This document shows, in pieces, positions 26,915 to 29,166 of a stretch of DNA of 29,166 nt (position 1 is the stretch's first letter; every line of letters starts with the position of its first letter). The position numbers and the translations under genes are program-made. The stretch covers positions 1-29,166 of the forward strand of contig MJCC01000028.1 in the NCBI GenBank assembly GCA_001766655.1. Direction: 5' to 3'. This DNA is from Phytomonas francai (taxonomy: Eukaryota > Euglenozoa > Kinetoplastea > Trypanosomatida > Trypanosomatidae). The notes below the pieces were generated by a model. The model searched no databases. It saw only the letters and a list, made by a program, of their open reading frames with translations, and was not told the origin of the DNA.

Positions 26915-29152
26915 CTATTGGAGGGAGAACGGGTCCACCACCGGCTTCTCCATCTGCCGTGCGTGTGCCTCAAAGGCCACCGCGTAGGCCCAGTGCAGCT
27001 CCATATCGCTCTGTACGCCTGTCGAACGGCGCCAGGCGTGCGGTACGCATGTCCAGAAGACGCGTCGGGTGATATCCTGCCAGGTGGCACCGCACGGATG
27101 GACCGCCGGATCCCCTCCGGAGAGAGGGTGGGGCGGCTCATCGCGGCCGCGGGCCCGCTGAATCGCCGCATCCGCGAGAGCCGTTTGCCAGGACGCCCCG
27201 TACATCGCCAAGAGGCAGCGGACCTCCTGTCCATAGTCGAAGACGCGTCGGCTATAGCGGCGGCGCAGCGCGTTCGCGAATGCCGACGGAAGCGGGCGCT
27301 GGAGGAGCGTGCGAGCGACCTGGCGAATGGTCTCGCGCTCCGGACAGGGTGAGTCGTTCAACGCCTCGGCAGATGCGAGCGGCATCCGCGGCGTGGCGTC
27401 CCAGAGCATGCAGCGCGTGCTGTTCACAAGATCCTCCAAGCTAAGTCTGGGTGGGGGCCGTAGGATCCGTGGGGTGTCGTCTGGAGTTGTCCCCACGCAC
27501 GGCAGCAATAGTTCGGTCTGACCACCGCTGATCGTACGGTGCTCCGGATCCACACCGCCAACGAGGCTATCACACACCGCTTGCGCCTCCTCGTCAGAAT
27601 CGCTCTCCAGGCACCATGGCAGCTCGCCCTCGGGCTTCTCTTGCCGAGCGGAGACTCCATCCCGGCGAGTGGGGCGACGGTTGCAAAATAGGCTGTCCGT
27701 AGACATGGCGGCGGCGGGAGCGCCCGCGCCGTCCTTTCGACTAGCCTCCTCCACAGCCTCGTAGAAAAAGGAAGCAAACACGAAGAAACGTTCACGCCGC
27801 GCGCCGCAGCGGATCAGATGATCAACCCACGTGGCGGCAGAGGCTGCGGCGCGCGTGAGCAACAACAAAGGCGTGTCGAACGTTTTCCGCGCAAAGGCCT
27901 CCAGCGCGCGTTGGTGCCCGTCGACGAAACTTTGCGCGGCGCGGGCAAAGAGCGCACGCCGTGGCGATACAAAAGTCCTCTCAGCAGCTTCCACATGCCC
28001 CGGCGAGGGCGGCGCGTGGCCGCTAAGCCACTCAATCCCTTCCTCCGCCAACAAACTCCGCACGGCGCGTTGCTTGACCGCGATCGAGTCGCTGCACAGC
28101 TCCTCGCGATAAAGAAGCGCTTTCTTCTCCCCAACGCCGGAATCTGGTAAAGGGGTGCCCGGGGCACCACGCCGGAAAACGTAGACTTCCCGTCGTAGGA
28201 TGTCGCCAAGCAGCCGCCGGCGCCGCGGGAGGGAGTCCCGATGCGGCCCGCGGACCCCGAGGCACCGCTGAGCCCGCGCCGCCGCGTAATTGCGAAGCGT
28301 CAGCGGCGCCCGGTTGGCCCCACGGCGCGGATGCGCGAAGCGGCACGCCAGGTCCCTTAACAGTGGCCGCGGCGGCTGACCGGCGGCGGCAAAAAGGCAG
28401 GGCGGGGTGGCGACATCGCCCTGCGCTCCCCGTCGCCCATGCCGCCGCGACGCCGGTCGGTGGCCGAAGGAGGCCACCGAGAGCAGCCTCGGCGCGATGA
28501 AGCAGCCGAGGAGGTCGGGCAGGGCCGCCGCGCGGAGAGGGGGGACGCCGTCGTCCCTGTCGTCCTTGTCGTCGTCGTCATGAGGTGGCCGACGCCTCGA
28601 CAGCGCCGCCGTCCACATCGCCAGGGCGACGCGGCCGCTCGCGTCCGTTAGCGAGCCACCCCCCGCGGCGCGCATCGCTCGATCGCCTCCCCGTCGCCGC
28701 TTGCGGGGCAGGCCGGAAGTCGAGGCCCGCACCGCCGATAACCCCTCCCCAATACGGCCCCCCCCCCAAACGGAGCCGCCCAAGCGTACCGCGAGGTCGG
28801 CTTCCATTTTCCCGGGGGGGTCCTCACCGCGCGGGGGGGGCCCGGCCGGCGCCCCAAGGCCTCGTCGGGCCGTCCATCCGAGATACCGGGAAAGCGGCCC
28901 CCCGCCCTCCCACGGGCCGCCCGGCGTGGGGGAAACCCCCGGCGGCGGCCAGAAAAGGGCCCGCCCCGCCGCCGGCGCCGCCCTCCGGAGCGAAATCGCG
29001 CGATCGGCGCGGTGCGGGGCCGCGAGCAGGGGCGGTGGGAGCGCGGGCCGACCGATGCCGGGGTCCCCGGCCCCCGCGCGGAGGGCGAACCGCTCGGGCC
29101 GCCACCCCCCGCTGTTTTGAAGCGCCCAGGAGAGGTTTTCGGCGGCCGCCAT
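26915..29152 (-). CDS. Unrecognised GC-rich protein, 745 codons (5' limit uncertain)
   Basis: A continuous minus-strand frame from ATG at 29152 to TAG at 26915; it remains open to the right edge, so the true start could lie outside. I recognise no family. The C-terminal two-thirds (about residue 280 on) looks protein-like: alternating helices such as LLLTRAAASAATWVDHLIRC (429-448) and FFVFASFFYEAVEEASR (456-472), an acidic patch ESDSDEEAQ (516-524), and aromatic residues near the end. The first 150 residues are Gly/Pro/Arg-rich and low in complexity, with a DDDDKDDRDD patch at 192-201. Because the DNA is very GC-rich, long stop-free frames arise by chance on both strands (a plus-strand frame spans 28585-29154), so the N-terminal part is weakly supported. 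Internal starts are possible at Met116, Met160, Met179 or Met483. It has no signal peptide or membrane span. Confidence 0.55.
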   Translation of the reverse strand: MAAAENLSWALQNSGGWRPERFALRAGAGDPGIGRPALPPPLLAAPHRADRAISLRRAAPAAGRALFWPPPGVSPTPGGPWEGGGPLSRYLGWTARRGLGAPAGPPPRGEDPPGKMEADLAVRLGGSVWGGGRIGEGLSAVRASTSGLPRKRRRGGDRAMRAAGGGSLTDASGRVALAMWTAALSRRRPPHDDDDKDDRDDGVPPLRAAALPDLLGCFIAPRLLSVASFGHRPASRRHGRRGAQGDVATPPCLFAAAGQPPRPLLRDLACRFAHPRRGANRAPLTLRNYAAARAQRCLGVRGPHRDSLPRRRRLLGDILRREVYVFRRGAPGTPLPDSGVGEKKALLYREELCSDSIAVKQRAVRSLLAEEGIEWLSGHAPPSPGHVEAAERTFVSPRRALFARAAQSFVDGHQRALEAFARKTFDTPLLLLTRAAASAATWVDHLIRCGARRERFFVFASFFYEAVEEASRKDGAGAPAAAMSTDSLFCNRRPTRRDGVSARQEKPEGELPWCLESDSDEEAQAVCDSLVGGVDPEHRTISGGQTELLLPCVGTTPDDTPRILRPPPRLSLEDLVNSTRCMLWDATPRMPLASAEALNDSPCPERETIRQVARTLLQRPLPSAFANALRRRYSRRVFDYGQEVRCLLAMYGASWQTALADAAIQRARGRDEPPHPLSGGDPAVHPCGATWQDITRRVFWTCVPHAWRRSTGVQSDMELHWAYAVAFEAHARQMEKPVVDPFSLQ

Positions 29153-29166
29153 GACCCGCCTCGCCC
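26920..29166. other. GC-rich segment with G/C homopolymer runs
   Basis: From about 26920 the sequence turns strongly GC-rich, most extreme after about 28200, with runs such as C10 (28758-28767), G7 (28814-28820) and G8 (28833-28840). Everywhere else in the window coding DNA is near balanced and spacers are AT-rich. The segment continues to the right edge. Confidence 0.85.

Noticed and set aside
28585..29154. 189-codon plus-strand frame in the GC-rich segment
   Set aside because: Long stop-free frames are expected on both strands of very GC-rich DNA. The product is Pro/Arg/Ala low-complexity and opposes the local gene direction.
1..29166. CRISPR array or bacterial operon signals
   Set aside because: No regularly spaced short repeats or Shine-Dalgarno pattern; gene families and signals are eukaryotic.

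Overview
The window looks like nuclear DNA of a kinetoplastid flagellate (Trypanosomatidae). Long uninterrupted ORFs lie head-to-tail on one strand, are separated by AT-rich spacers with pyrimidine tracts and AG dinucleotides (the trans-splicing signature), and then switch strand. No introns, bacterial operon signals, tRNA or rRNA genes, or CRISPR array were seen. Genus and species cannot be fixed from the sequence alone; Trypanosoma-like is a guess.

Layout. A plus-strand cluster runs from the left edge to about 19.56 kb. It holds the 3' end of a type I membrane protein gene, a presequence protease-like M16C metallopeptidase, a MICU-family mitochondrial calcium-uptake regulator with EF hands, a 2,219-residue Sec7-domain ARF-GEF, a TMEM115-family Golgi membrane protein, a roughly 2 kb gene-free stretch, and two nearly identical Cys-rich PLAC8-family genes exactly 1,000 bp apart. 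A convergent strand-switch region (about 19.56-20.41 kb) follows. The minus-strand cluster then reads inward from the right edge: an unrecognised GC-rich 745-codon frame, a NEK-type kinase with a large activation-segment insert, and a second NEK-type kinase with a long basic tail.

How the genes relate. Neighbours form pairs by location or family: two mitochondrial proteins (protease, MICU), two Golgi trafficking proteins (ARF-GEF, TMEM115), two PLAC8 copies and two NEK kinases. Kinetoplastid clusters are transcribed together but are not normally functional operons, so the pairing may be chance.

Most notable points. (1) The PLAC8 pair looks homogenised by gene conversion, with a sharp identity break about ten codons before the stop. 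(2) Composition changes abruptly at about 26.92 kb, from nearly pure A/T repeats to very GC-rich DNA carrying an unrecognised frame. (3) The MICU protein appears to have swapped which EF hands are canonical. (4) The Sec7 domain lacks most of the brefeldin-sensitivity signature. (5) One NEK kinase carries an insert of about 100 residues between DFG and PPE. I found no clearly new multi-gene system; the GC-rich frame is the least explained item.
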